In this document: positions 14,241 to 20,651 of the stretch, one piece after another
Numbering within the stretch: position 1 is the first letter of the stretch
Layout of the letters: each line of letters starts with the position of its first letter
Origin: Acidobacteriaceae bacterium
Lineage (GTDB): Bacteria > Acidobacteriota > Terriglobia > Terriglobales > Acidobacteriaceae
Reading direction: 5' to 3'
Assembly (NCBI GenBank): GCA_003133425.1
Contig: PKXI01000345.1
Coordinates: 41,673-62,323 of the forward strand
DNA length: 20,651 nt
Program-made: the position numbers and the translations under genes
The notes under the pieces: model-generated
Databases searched by the model: none
Told to the model about the DNA's origin: nothing
Seen by the model: only the letters and a program-made list of their open reading frames with translations

Positions 14241-15413
14241 TTATTCGATAACTTGAAATCTCTTCAACCCATCTTCGTTGATCGTAATTCCCAACCCCGG
14301 CACGTTGTCGTCGAGATCGATGAATCCGTCCGTCGGCTTCGGTTCGCCGTCGAAGATATACCAGAACAACTCGTTGCCCACTTCCACATCGACCGGCGGA
14401 AAGAACTCCGCCATCGGCGAGTTCAGGCTCGCCATCACCACGTGGAAATTATGCATCTGCCCCGCATGCGGAATCACCGGCACTGAAAACGACTCGGCCA
14501 GCGCCGAGATCTTGCGTGCCTGGCTGATGCCCCCCACGCGATTGGTGTCAAACTGGATGTAGTCCAGCGCATGCATCTCCAGCAACTCGCGGAACCCGTA
14601 AATCGTGAACTCGTGCTCGCCGCCGGCAATGGGCACTTTGCGATACGCCTTCAGTTCCGCATAGCCGCGCACATCGTCCGGTATCACCGGCTCTTCCAGC
14701 CAGCGCAGGTTGAACGGCTCCAGCAGCGGCAGCATGCGCTTGGCATAGTCCAGTGTCCAGCCCATGTATGCATCCGCCATCACGTCGATACCGTCGCCGA
14801 CAGTCTGCCGCACCGTGCGCACCAGGTCCACATTCTTCTGCATTCCCGCCGCGCCGTCCGTGGGACCCCACCCGAACCTCAGCTTCATCGCCTTGTAGCC
14901 TTCGGCCTTGTATTTGCTGGCCTCCGCCGCAAGCTCATCCAGCGGTGTCGAGTACAGCCGGCTCGCGTACACCGGAATGCGCTGCTTTGTTCTCCCGCCC
15001 AGCAGCCGGTATACCGGCTGTTTCGCCGCCTTGCCCAGCAGATCCCACAGGGCTATATCGACGGCGCTGATGGCCGTCATGCCGATGCCTTTGCGTCCGA
15101 ACGCCATGGTGTTGCGGTACATGTGCTGCCACAGGAATTCAATGTCCCACGGATTGGCCCCCAGCAGCAGCGGCGTCAGATATTGATCGATCACCTGCTT
15201 GGTCACCAGCGGAGCCAGTGCGGCATTGCCAATGCCCACCAGCCCATCGTCCGTTTCCACCTCCACAATCAACCAGCCGTGAAAGGTGAACGTCTTCATC
15301 GAGGCCTGCGGCAGCGAAAGCAGGTCCATGGGGTTGGTGCAAAAATGCGGCGGCAGCGGCGTCGTTTCTCCGCGCCATTGCGCAACTCGTGTGCGAATCC
15401 TGCTGATTTTCAT
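14241..15413 (-). CDS. Enolase-superfamily sugar-acid dehydratase (L-rhamnonate dehydratase-like)
   Basis: A 390-residue member of the mandelate racemase/muconate lactonizing group of the enolase superfamily. Magnesium ligands are expected at D214 (VMADAYMGW), E240 (LRWLEEP) and E266 (AGGEHEF), with the catalytic histidine at H316 (VIPHAGQ). The block 'LRFGWGPTDGAAGMQKN' parallels 'THWGPHDGDAGI.KD' of L-rhamnonate dehydratase, and the usual KxK base motif is absent; both point to the RhmD subgroup. These enzymes remove water from aldonates to give 2-keto-3-deoxy acids. The divergent neighbour is an alpha-ketoglutarate semialdehyde dehydrogenase, which fits a pentonate or related sugar acid better than rhamnonate, since rhamnonate breakdown normally gives lactate plus pyruvate or lactaldehyde. 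The exact substrate is therefore open. Confidence 0.8.
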   Translation of the reverse strand: MKISRIRTRVAQWRGETTPLPPHFCTNPMDLLSLPQASMKTFTFHGWLIVEVETDDGLVGIGNAALAPLVTKQVIDQYLTPLLLGANPWDIEFLWQHMYRNTMAFGRKGIGMTAISAVDIALWDLLGKAAKQPVYRLLGGRTKQRIPVYASRLYSTPLDELAAEASKYKAEGYKAMKLRFGWGPTDGAAGMQKNVDLVRTVRQTVGDGIDVMADAYMGWTLDYAKRMLPLLEPFNLRWLEEPVIPDDVRGYAELKAYRKVPIAGGEHEFTIYGFRELLEMHALDYIQFDTNRVGGISQARKISALAESFSVPVIPHAGQMHNFHVVMASLNSPMAEFFPPVDVEVGNELFWYIFDGEPKPTDGFIDLDDNVPGLGITINEDGLKRFQVIE

Positions 15414-15522
15414 TTTTATTCCACTTCTCGAGGCCCGTCATTCATATGCGAGCCCCTTTGAAATATATAGCCCGGTAAACTAATGTCAAGTGGGCGTAGT
15501 TTCTTCCCAACTGGAGTCAATC
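15414..15522. promoter_or_regulatory. Divergent promoter region of the sugar-acid genes
   Basis: These 109 bp separate two divergent genes that probably share a pathway, so both promoters must lie here. An AT-rich core 'GAAATATATAG' at about 15460-15470 stands out against GC-rich flanks and could serve as a -10 element. I could not identify a clear -35/-10 pair or an operator palindrome. The plus-strand gene has a GGAG ribosome site at 15513-15516. Confidence 0.4.
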
Positions 15523-17109
15523 ATGTTGCTTGGGCAATCAATTCTTAATGGCGAACCCCGTGAGGGAACTGGAGCGGCATTCCAGGCATTCGACCCGACC
15601 GCTGGAACTCGTCTTGATCCCGTCTATCATTCCGTCTCCATAGACGATGTGGACACCGCGGCCCGTCTGGCCGATGATGCCTTCGCGACCTACAGCAAGC
15701 TGCCTGGCGCGGACAAAGCCGGCTTCTTGCGCCACATCGCCGCGGGCATCGAATCCATCGCCGCGGATCTGGTGGAGCGCGCGCACCATGAAACAGCCTT
15801 GCCCAAACCGCGGCTCCAGGGCGAGGTCGGCCGAACCGTCAACCAGCTCCGTCTCTTCGCGCAGGTCGTCGAAGAAGGCTCGTGGGCCATGGCGCGCATC
15901 GATCCCGCGCAGCCAGACCGCAAGCCGCTCCCCCGCGCCGATATCCGTTCCGTTCTGCGGCCCATCGGCCCGGTTGCGGTCTTCGGCTCCAGCAATTTTC
16001 CGCTCGCCTTTTCCGTTGCCGGCGGAGACACAGCCTCGGCCTTCGCTGCCGGCAATCCCGTCATCGTCAAGGCCCATTCCGCGCATCCCGGCACCAGCGA
16101 AATGGTCGGCCAGGTCATCTGCAACAGCGTGAAAGAGTGCGGTCTACCTCCGGGCACCTTCGCGTTGATCTTCGGTTCAGGCGCGCTCGTTGGCTCGGCA
16201 TTGGTCGAGCATCCCAGCATCAAGGCGGTCGGCTTCACCGGATCGTTGTATGCTGGCCGCGCTTTGATGCAACTCGCCGCGGCACGCCCTGAGCCCATCC
16301 CCTGCTATATGGAGATGAGCAGCACCAATCCATTCATCGTGCTGCCTGAAGCGTTGCGCACGCGCGCGCCACAAATCGCCGAGGGCCTGTTCGGATCGTT
16401 CACCTTGGGCGTCGGTCAATTCTGCACCAAGCCCGGCCTCGTCTTCCTGCCTCACGATGAAGACGCCGACGCGTTGGTCGCGGGCCTCAGGGCGCGCGTC
16501 GAGCAGGCATCAGCCTCTCCCATGCTCACCGAGGGCATCTACAAGAGCTACAAATCCCTGGTGGCAGAGCGCCAGCAGCTTGGCGGAGTCGAAGTGCTCG
16601 GTCTGGCCACGCCGGAGCCCGCCGGTTCCGTCAACGCACCGCCGGCGCTGTTTCAAATCAGCGCAAGCGAACTGCTCCGCGAGCCGGAGCTCGCAAAGGA
16701 AATCTTTGGCCCCAGCGCGCTCGTCATCCGTTATGCCAACCACCAGGAGTTGCTTACGCTAGCCTCTTCGCTCGAAGGGCAGCTCACAGCCACATTGCAC
16801 GGAACCGACGCCGACATTGCCGCCTCCGCAGATCTCATCGCCATTCTCGAACGCAAAGCCGGCAGGCTCATCGTCAACGGCTATCCCACAGGCGTTGAAG
16901 TCTGTCACGCCATGGTGCACGGCGGCCCCTATCCGGCCACCAGCGACAGCCGCGCAACTTCCGTCGGCACGCAAGCCATCTACCGTTTTGCGCGCCCCGT
17001 CTGCTACCAGGATTTCCCCCAGGCCGCATTGCCAGACGAATTGAAGAATGCAAATCCCCTCGGCATCCTGCGCCTCGTCAACGGCGAATTCACCCGCGAT
17101 CCGGTCTAG
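15523..17109 (+). CDS. Alpha-ketoglutarate semialdehyde (2,5-dioxopentanoate) dehydrogenase
   Basis: A 528-residue NAD(P)-dependent aldehyde dehydrogenase of the type that oxidises 2,5-dioxopentanoate to 2-oxoglutarate. The frame is open from a GTG at 15490, but ATG at 15523 with GGAG six bases upstream begins on the conserved 'LLGQSILNG' start. Signatures are 'GPVAVFGSSNFPLAFSVAGGDTASAFAAGNPVIVKAH' split over 153-190, the Rossmann-side 'GFTGSLYAGRAL', the catalytic glutamate E264 in 'YMEMSSTNP' and the catalytic cysteine C301 in 'GQFCTKPG'. The 'SSTNPFIVLP' and 'HPGTSEMVG' blocks are characteristic of the KGSADH subgroup. It stands divergently to the dehydratase at 14241-15413. Together they suggest an oxidative sugar-acid route into the TCA cycle; the intermediate second dehydratase is not in the window. 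Confidence 0.88.
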   Translation: MLLGQSILNGEPREGTGAAFQAFDPTAGTRLDPVYHSVSIDDVDTAARLADDAFATYSKLPGADKAGFLRHIAAGIESIAADLVERAHHETALPKPRLQGEVGRTVNQLRLFAQVVEEGSWAMARIDPAQPDRKPLPRADIRSVLRPIGPVAVFGSSNFPLAFSVAGGDTASAFAAGNPVIVKAHSAHPGTSEMVGQVICNSVKECGLPPGTFALIFGSGALVGSALVEHPSIKAVGFTGSLYAGRALMQLAAARPEPIPCYMEMSSTNPFIVLPEALRTRAPQIAEGLFGSFTLGVGQFCTKPGLVFLPHDEDADALVAGLRARVEQASASPMLTEGIYKSYKSLVAERQQLGGVEVLGLATPEPAGSVNAPPALFQISASELLREPELAKEIFGPSALVIRYANHQELLTLASSLEGQLTATLHGTDADIAASADLIAILERKAGRLIVNGYPTGVEVCHAMVHGGPYPATSDSRATSVGTQAIYRFARPVCYQDFPQAALPDELKNANPLGILRLVNGEFTRDPV

Positions 17110-17131
17110 AGCGGCGGCCGGGTCCTGCCCC

Positions 17132-17151
17132 AGGTCTCAAAGTCGAGACCT
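17132..17151. repeat. Palindromic hairpin after the dehydrogenase gene (REP-like, possible terminator)
   Basis: AGGTCTC at 17132-17138 and GAGACCT at 17145-17151 form a 7-bp stem with a six-base loop, 22 bp after the stop codon. A second interrupted palindrome, CGGCG (17160-17164) with CGCCG (17179-17183), follows. There is no T-tract. Similar 'GGTCTCaaa.tcGAGACC' palindromes are familiar to me as acidobacterial extragenic repeats. The insertion sequence begins about 50 bp further on. Confidence 0.6.
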
Positions 17152-17199
17152 CAGACACCCGGCGGTGACTCCGCAAGACGCCGACGAAATAGTAGTCAT

Positions 17200-17211
17200 T
17201 ATGGTGTGACC
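17200..17211 (+). repeat. Left (sub)terminal inverted repeat of the IS110/IS1111 element
   Basis: TATGGTGTGACC is the exact reverse complement of 18750-18761. It lies 79 bp before the transposase ATG. Confidence 0.8.
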
Positions 17212-17290
17212 GGCTCGATGCGCTAGTCGTGGGTTAGGCTGAGTTTGTTTGACGAACTTAGTCCAGAGCCACAAGCGGAGGGAACCGGTC

Positions 17291-18421
17291 ATGAGAGAGA
17301 AGTTACGATTTTTGGGTATGGATGTCCACGCCGAAACGATAGCGGTGGCAGTAGCCGAAGCGGATGGCGAGGTCCGCAGCCTGGGAACGATCGCCAACCG
17401 CGAAGAGTCGATCCGCAAGTTCATCCGCAAGCTTGGTTCGCCGGAACATTTGCGAGCCTGCTATGAGGCCGGCCCGACGGGCTTCGTACTGTACTGGCAG
17501 CTGACGCAGTTGGGGGTCGAGTGCGATGTGGTGGCGCCGTCGCTGGTTCCGAAGAAGCCCGGGGACAAGGTAAAGACCGACCGGCGGGATGCTTTGAAGC
17601 TGGCTCGCAGTCACCGCTCCGGTGATCTAACCGCAGTGTGGGTTCCCGATGAGGATTCAGAAGCGTTACGCGATCTTGTCCGGGCGCGGGAGGCGGCCAA
17701 GCAGGATCAACTGCGAGCGCGGCATCGGCTAACCAAGTTTCTGCTTCGCACGGGTCGTCGTCCTCCGCTGGGGCTGAAGGCCTGGACGGAGCGTTACCTG
17801 GCCTGGCTTCATCAGATTCACTACACGCAGCCGGCGCAGGAAGCGACGCTGCTGGATTGTCTGAACGAAGTGCAGCACATGGGAGAACGAGTCAAGCGAC
17901 TGGAACAGTCGATTCTAGAGGTGGTCAAGCTGGCTCCAGCACCAGTGCAGGCAGTGATCCAGGGCCTGCAGGCATTGCGCGGCGTGGCTCATATCTCGGC
18001 AGTCACGATTGCTGCTGAGCTGGGCAACATCTCTTCACGATTCGAAAATGCGCGGGCGCTGATGGGGTATAGCGGAGTGTTTCCCAGCGAAGACTCCAGC
18101 GGTGAGCGCGTTCGAAGAGGTGGCATTACCAAGTCAGGTAACGCACACCTGAGACGAATCGTCGTCGAATCAGCCTGGAGCTATCGACACCGGCCGAGCG
18201 TGGGGGCCAAGTTGCGTAAGCGACAAGCAGGGGTTCCCGCAGAAATCACCGAGATTGCATGGAAAGCGCAGAACCGCCTGCACAAGCGTTACATGACGCT
18301 GATGGCTCGAGGCAAGGAGCAGAGAAAGACCATGACGGCAGTCGCACGCGAACTGTTGGGCTTTATCTGGGCCATCGGCATTAAGGCCGAGGCGGCCTGT
18401 AAGCAACAACTGGCGGCATGA
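17291..18421 (+). CDS. IS110-family transposase (DEDD, RNA-guided recombinase type)
   Basis: A 376-residue transposase. The frame opens at 17249, but ATG 17291 has a GGAGG site nine bases upstream and starts directly before the first catalytic motif. The N-terminal RuvC-like DEDD domain shows 'FLGMDVHAETIAVAV' with D11, 'CYEAGPTGFVLY' with E60, and 'KTDRRDALKLAR' with the last two aspartates. A coiled-coil-like helical middle follows. The C-terminal Transposase_20 domain is intact: 'LRGVAHISAVTIAAELG', 'FENARALMGYSGVFPSEDSSG' and 'GGITKSGNAHLRRIVVESAW', which contains the serine expected to attack DNA. Length and motifs are complete, so it is probably active. Members of this family act with a guide RNA encoded in the non-coding end of the element. 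No frameshift is seen. Confidence 0.95.
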   Translation: MREKLRFLGMDVHAETIAVAVAEADGEVRSLGTIANREESIRKFIRKLGSPEHLRACYEAGPTGFVLYWQLTQLGVECDVVAPSLVPKKPGDKVKTDRRDALKLARSHRSGDLTAVWVPDEDSEALRDLVRAREAAKQDQLRARHRLTKFLLRTGRRPPLGLKAWTERYLAWLHQIHYTQPAQEATLLDCLNEVQHMGERVKRLEQSILEVVKLAPAPVQAVIQGLQALRGVAHISAVTIAAELGNISSRFENARALMGYSGVFPSEDSSGERVRRGGITKSGNAHLRRIVVESAWSYRHRPSVGAKLRKRQAGVPAEITEIAWKAQNRLHKRYMTLMARGKEQRKTMTAVARELLGFIWAIGIKAEAACKQQLAA

Positions 18422-18504
18422 CCGAAACCGAAAGAACAAAAGCAAAAACTTTCCAAATAAGGAAAAAGCAAAAACAAATCGACCAATGAACAACGTTATC
18501 CAAA

Positions 18505-18703
18505 TCGAGGACAGGATCAGCCGCAGCCGGAGCAAGCACGAAGGAGAATCCTCGGCGGAAGTTTGCGACAGGCTCAGCCGGACTCGCGTTAGTAGTCAGA
18601 GGCAGCTCCCGACGGATCATGATTATGCGGTTCCGACCCGCGAATATCAGCTTGATCAATCGTCGCCATTACCTGCCGCGGCTGCTGCTGATCCTGTCCT
18701 CGA
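18505..18703 (+). ncRNA. Candidate bridge/seek RNA gene in the right end of the IS element
   Basis: The 328 bp between the transposase stop and the right inverted repeat have no convincing gene but are strongly structured. A 25-nt arm at 18505-18529 (TCGAGGACAGGATCAGC...) pairs with 18679-18703, with one mismatch. Inside, GCGA..GGCT-C-AGCC..TCGC near 18566-18594 and GCGG...CCGC near 18628-18642 form further hairpins. IS1111-type elements are known to encode their guide RNA downstream of the transposase, in this place. The strand is inferred from that rule; exact ends are not determined. Alternative: a small nested inverted-repeat insertion. Confidence 0.5.
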
Positions 18704-18749
18704 AAAGACAAAAGCAAAAAACGCCCCACTAATTCGCAGATGTTGACAG

Positions 18750-18761
18750 GGTCACACCATA
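18750..18761 (-). repeat. Right (sub)terminal inverted repeat of the IS110/IS1111 element
   Basis: GGTCACACCATA is the exact reverse complement of 17200-17211. It marks the right limit of the non-coding end. Between here and the end of the membrane-protein gene (18762-18893) I see no feature. Confidence 0.8.
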
Positions 18762-18893
18762 TCAACTTCCGGATTGGCGACGATCCTGGCATTACTCCAT
18801 TTCCGGACCCCAGGGCGTTTTGTCGAAACCGACCGGCGCTGCTCGCATTTCCTGTTCGGAACAACTCCATTCCTGCTTCCAAAGGTGCCGAAC

Positions 18894-19853
18894 TTACTTT
18901 GTCTTTAGGACGAAGGGTCCAGAGGCATCGTCGGTGTAGTAGACCAAGGCGACTTCGCATCGCGGGATGAACGTTGCCTTTTTGTCGTTTCCCCCAATTA
19001 TGTAAAAGCCGCTATCTACCTCATCGAGGATATTGGCCGAGACGCTCCGACCCGGCAATACAAGCGAGTCCTTGGCAAAGTAGATGGTTGCAGGAATGGG
19101 AGCTCCCCCGCCCCATGACGGTTTGATATGGGGATAGTAAAGGCCCGCAAATCCGGCCACTGCAGTGATGCTCAATGCGAGGCTCTGCTTCCAATTGCCG
19201 ATCCCAAATCTCCAGGACCTGCCGTTCATTTCTGAGTAGGCAAAAAAGCTAACTCCGAAGAACCACAGAGCTACGGATGCCACAGATTCGCCGTGGAAGA
19301 AAAACATGTCTCTTATGCCGCAATGGAGCAGTAGGCCACCGAATGCAAGCGAAGCAAGCACCGCTAGCCAATGCGGGAAACGCCTCCACCGGTCTGCAAG
19401 GACCAGGGCTCCGGAGACCATCATTACGATGATGATTGTGCCCGTCGAAGGGCGCGGTGGCCCCGTCGCCGTTTGGAAGTCGAAGACGCTACCAGCAAAT
19501 ATCACTCCGAGCCAAAAGCACGACACCGCATCGAAGTAGAAGGCTGTGCTGCGCCTGCGCAGCCAGTTCTCAAGTTCAGGCGATGAGGATTTGATTGTCC
19601 TTGCCTCCAGGACGAGCACAAAAGGTACCGCGGTGAAGCAGAGGAACCAGATTCCCGCGGCGAGCACCTTCGGGCGGAGGAGATTCATCTCCGTAAGTCC
19701 ATAGCTATATTGGTGGAAAGAGATGACGAGGAAGCCGAAGCCATAAAGGATCGCCGCCAGAACGACTGTAGCCTTCACGATAAGGTCGACAACCTTACCA
19801 GCGTCAGGCCCGGAATGCGTGGGTTCGACAACAGCCGGCTCTTCGGTCGCCAT
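18894..19853 (-). CDS. Polytopic inner-membrane protein of unknown function
   Basis: A 319-residue protein I do not recognise. Hydrophobic segments at about 22-46, 62-83, 106-124, 138-153, 160-180, 191-207 and 225-241 suggest seven transmembrane helices. A soluble C-terminal domain of about 75 residues follows. This tail, 'DSLVLPGRSVSANILDEVDSGFYIIGG' then 'KKATFIPRCEVALVYYTDD', reads like a small beta-barrel and is the most distinctive part. The start ATG has only a moderate ribosome site (GAAGGTTGGATCC). No enzymatic or transport motif is visible, and there is no operon partner. The gene ends 132 bp from the insertion sequence. It looks less GC-rich than the genes to the left, so a foreign origin is possible. 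Confidence 0.72.
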   Translation of the reverse strand: MATEEPAVVEPTHSGPDAGKVVDLIVKATVVLAAILYGFGFLVISFHQYSYGLTEMNLLRPKVLAAGIWFLCFTAVPFVLVLEARTIKSSSPELENWLRRRSTAFYFDAVSCFWLGVIFAGSVFDFQTATGPPRPSTGTIIIVMMVSGALVLADRWRRFPHWLAVLASLAFGGLLLHCGIRDMFFFHGESVASVALWFFGVSFFAYSEMNGRSWRFGIGNWKQSLALSITAVAGFAGLYYPHIKPSWGGGAPIPATIYFAKDSLVLPGRSVSANILDEVDSGFYIIGGNDKKATFIPRCEVALVYYTDDASGPFVLKTK

Positions 19854-20272
19854 GGATCCAACCTTCTAGAAGATCGTGGCTACAATTATCCAGCATCTGA
19901 TCTCGCCGACGACGCGTTTTCGAGTGTTTTCTTGATACAGCCGAGCGCATTGCGGATACGAGAATAGTAGGGCTAGAATCGTTTCCCGCGGTCTTCGACG
20001 TAGTTCCGGTCGGTTGACCGGCAACCCGTCTCCAATCTGAATTTGGGACTTCCCTGAACCTCTAGCTGGCACCGGTCAGGCTTCTGGAAGCGTCGACGAC
20101 ATAACAGGTAACAACGCTCGTGGACCGTCAAAAAACGGCCGGTGTTCTGGTGCCGTGAGCTTAATCCGTCCGTTTCTCAATGATCTTTGAGGCCATGTTC
20201 GCGGGTGAAGCAGTCTAGTCGGTCAAATTGTCGTAGGTAGGTGCATGAGGCTACGAATCATTCGGCAGTTTT
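19854..20272. other. 419-bp gap with no convincing gene
   Basis: Open frames here are short, lack ribosome sites and have no recognisable motif; the longest, on the minus strand at 19866-20072, ends too close to the membrane-protein start to be attractive. The right part is the downstream region of the PilZ gene and contains a possible terminator. The left part must hold the promoter of the membrane-protein gene. Confidence 0.5.
20130..20156 (-). terminator. Possible intrinsic terminator for the PilZ transcript
   Basis: Read on the minus strand, ACGGC, a 12-base loop and GCCGT are followed by a run of five to six T (plus-strand A-run at 20130-20135). The stem is short, but the T-tract is on the correct side for transcripts coming from the PilZ gene, 117 bp upstream. 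Confidence 0.35.
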
Positions 20273-20644
20273 CTAAGCGGGGGAGATAGCCTCCCCGAGA
20301 ATCGAATAATTTAGAATCTCCGTGGCCATCCCTATCTCCGCAAAATTCCTCGAAGTCCTTTCCTTGCGGACCACTCTGCCCCGGGATCGAATTCGGCAAC
20401 TGGCTGAAAGCGTAATCTCCGCAGGAAATTCGACCAGAAACTCAACATTGCCATCAATCTGTGCGCTATCGGCCAAGTCTAAATAGAAATACACTCCCCG
20501 ATTGCTCAGGTCCCGAGTATAGCCGGGAATCTCGCTGTCTCCTACGAAAACGGTGATGGGGACACTAGTCCTGAAGCGTTGACTTCCCCTTCTGTCGTCC
20601 GACGTTGTCAAATCTTGCGTTATGTACACTCTGGAGAGTGACAA
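20273..20644 (-). CDS. PilZ-domain protein (cyclic di-GMP binding)
   Basis: A short protein, 123 residues if started at the TTG at 20644, almost entirely one PilZ domain. Both c-di-GMP contact motifs are present: RxxxR as R19-R23 in 'DRRGSQRFR', and DxSxxG as D45-S47-G50 in 'TRDLSNRGVYF'. The rest alternates beta strands as expected ('VEFLVEFPAEITL', 'CRIRSRGRVVR'). It should therefore bind the second messenger in the cytoplasm. With no partner domain, its output must come through another protein. The start is uncertain: no ribosome site is visible, and the frame stays open to the window edge, so the gene may begin beyond 20651. Confidence 0.85.
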   Translation of the reverse strand: MSLSRVYITQDLTTSDDRRGSQRFRTSVPITVFVGDSEIPGYTRDLSNRGVYFYLDLADSAQIDGNVEFLVEFPAEITLSASCRIRSRGRVVRKERTSRNFAEIGMATEILNYSILGEAISPA

Positions 20645-20651
20645 GTTCTCG

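Larger units (their letters stand above)
17200..18761 (+). mobile_element. IS110-family insertion sequence, probably IS1111 subgroup
   Basis: A 12-bp perfect inverted repeat, TATGGTGTGACC at 17200-17211 and GGTCACACCATA at 18750-18761, encloses a single transposase gene. The distance of about 1.56 kb suits IS110-type elements. Short subterminal inverted repeats and a long non-coding right end are features of the IS1111 subgroup, whose repeats lie a few bases inside the true ends. The exact boundaries are therefore uncertain by several bases. I see no clear target-site duplication, which is normal for this family. The element looks intact. Confidence 0.82.

Noticed and set aside
14571..15461. 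296-codon plus-strand frame opposite the dehydratase
   Set aside because: The minus-strand frame has all enolase-superfamily catalytic residues; this frame is a compositional shadow rich in H, Q and R.
18486..18746. 86-codon open frame in the right end of the insertion sequence
   Set aside because: No ribosome site and no recognisable motif; both ends of the frame translate the 25-bp inverted repeat. A structured non-coding role explains the region better.
1..20651. tRNA, rRNA and riboswitch genes
   Set aside because: No cloverleaf-like segments, rRNA signature stretches or known riboswitch cores were recognised by eye in the intergenic regions; a covariance scan was not possible here.

Overview
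The window looks like chromosomal DNA of a soil acidobacterium (Acidobacteriota, probably Terriglobia-like). The evidence is the Oar-type TonB-dependent receptor with an N-terminal carboxypeptidase-regulatory-like domain, a membrane-anchored protein with the acidobacterial 'LREFLLYV...GSYKPVF' N-terminal domain, a secreted GH92 mannosidase, and several GC-rich REP-like palindromes between genes. This placement rests on recalled family knowledge, not on a search.

Region 1 (1-4781, minus strand) is a tightly packed purine/ureide catabolic operon. It is transcribed allantoinase (allB) -> allantoate amidohydrolase (allC, 4-bp ATGA overlap) -> (S)-ureidoglycine aminohydrolase (allE/UGHY) -> a second M20 amidohydrolase that closely resembles plant ureidoglycolate amidohydrolase (UAH) -> the first 37 codons of a xanthine dehydrogenase-type molybdenum subunit cut by the window edge. 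Together these would convert allantoin to glyoxylate, CO2 and four ammonia without any urea intermediate, the route best known from plants. A membrane-anchored putative regulator (4870-6219) lies just upstream on the same strand.

Region 2 (6220-13918, plus strand) looks like a glycan-foraging locus. It holds a secreted GH92 alpha-mannosidase, an Oar-like TonB-dependent receptor, and a secreted 509-residue protein of unknown function. A 9-1-9 palindrome in front of GH92 has a close, half-degenerate relative in front of the receptor, which suggests shared control.

Region 3 (13919-17109) starts with a cluster of REP-like palindromes that includes a 54-bp tandem duplication. A divergent pair follows: an enolase-superfamily sugar-acid dehydratase of the L-rhamnonate dehydratase type, and an alpha-ketoglutarate semialdehyde dehydrogenase. 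They suggest oxidative, non-phosphorylating sugar-acid catabolism feeding 2-oxoglutarate.

Region 4 (about 17200-18761) is an IS110-family element, probably of the IS1111 subgroup, bounded by 12-bp inverted repeats. Its DEDD transposase is followed by a long non-coding right end. That right end contains a 25-bp near-perfect inverted repeat enclosing about 150 nt, and it is a good candidate for the guide (bridge/seek) RNA gene of the element.

Region 5 (18762-20651) holds a polytopic membrane protein of unknown function and a PilZ c-di-GMP-binding protein, both on the minus strand, separated by a gene-poor 419-bp gap.
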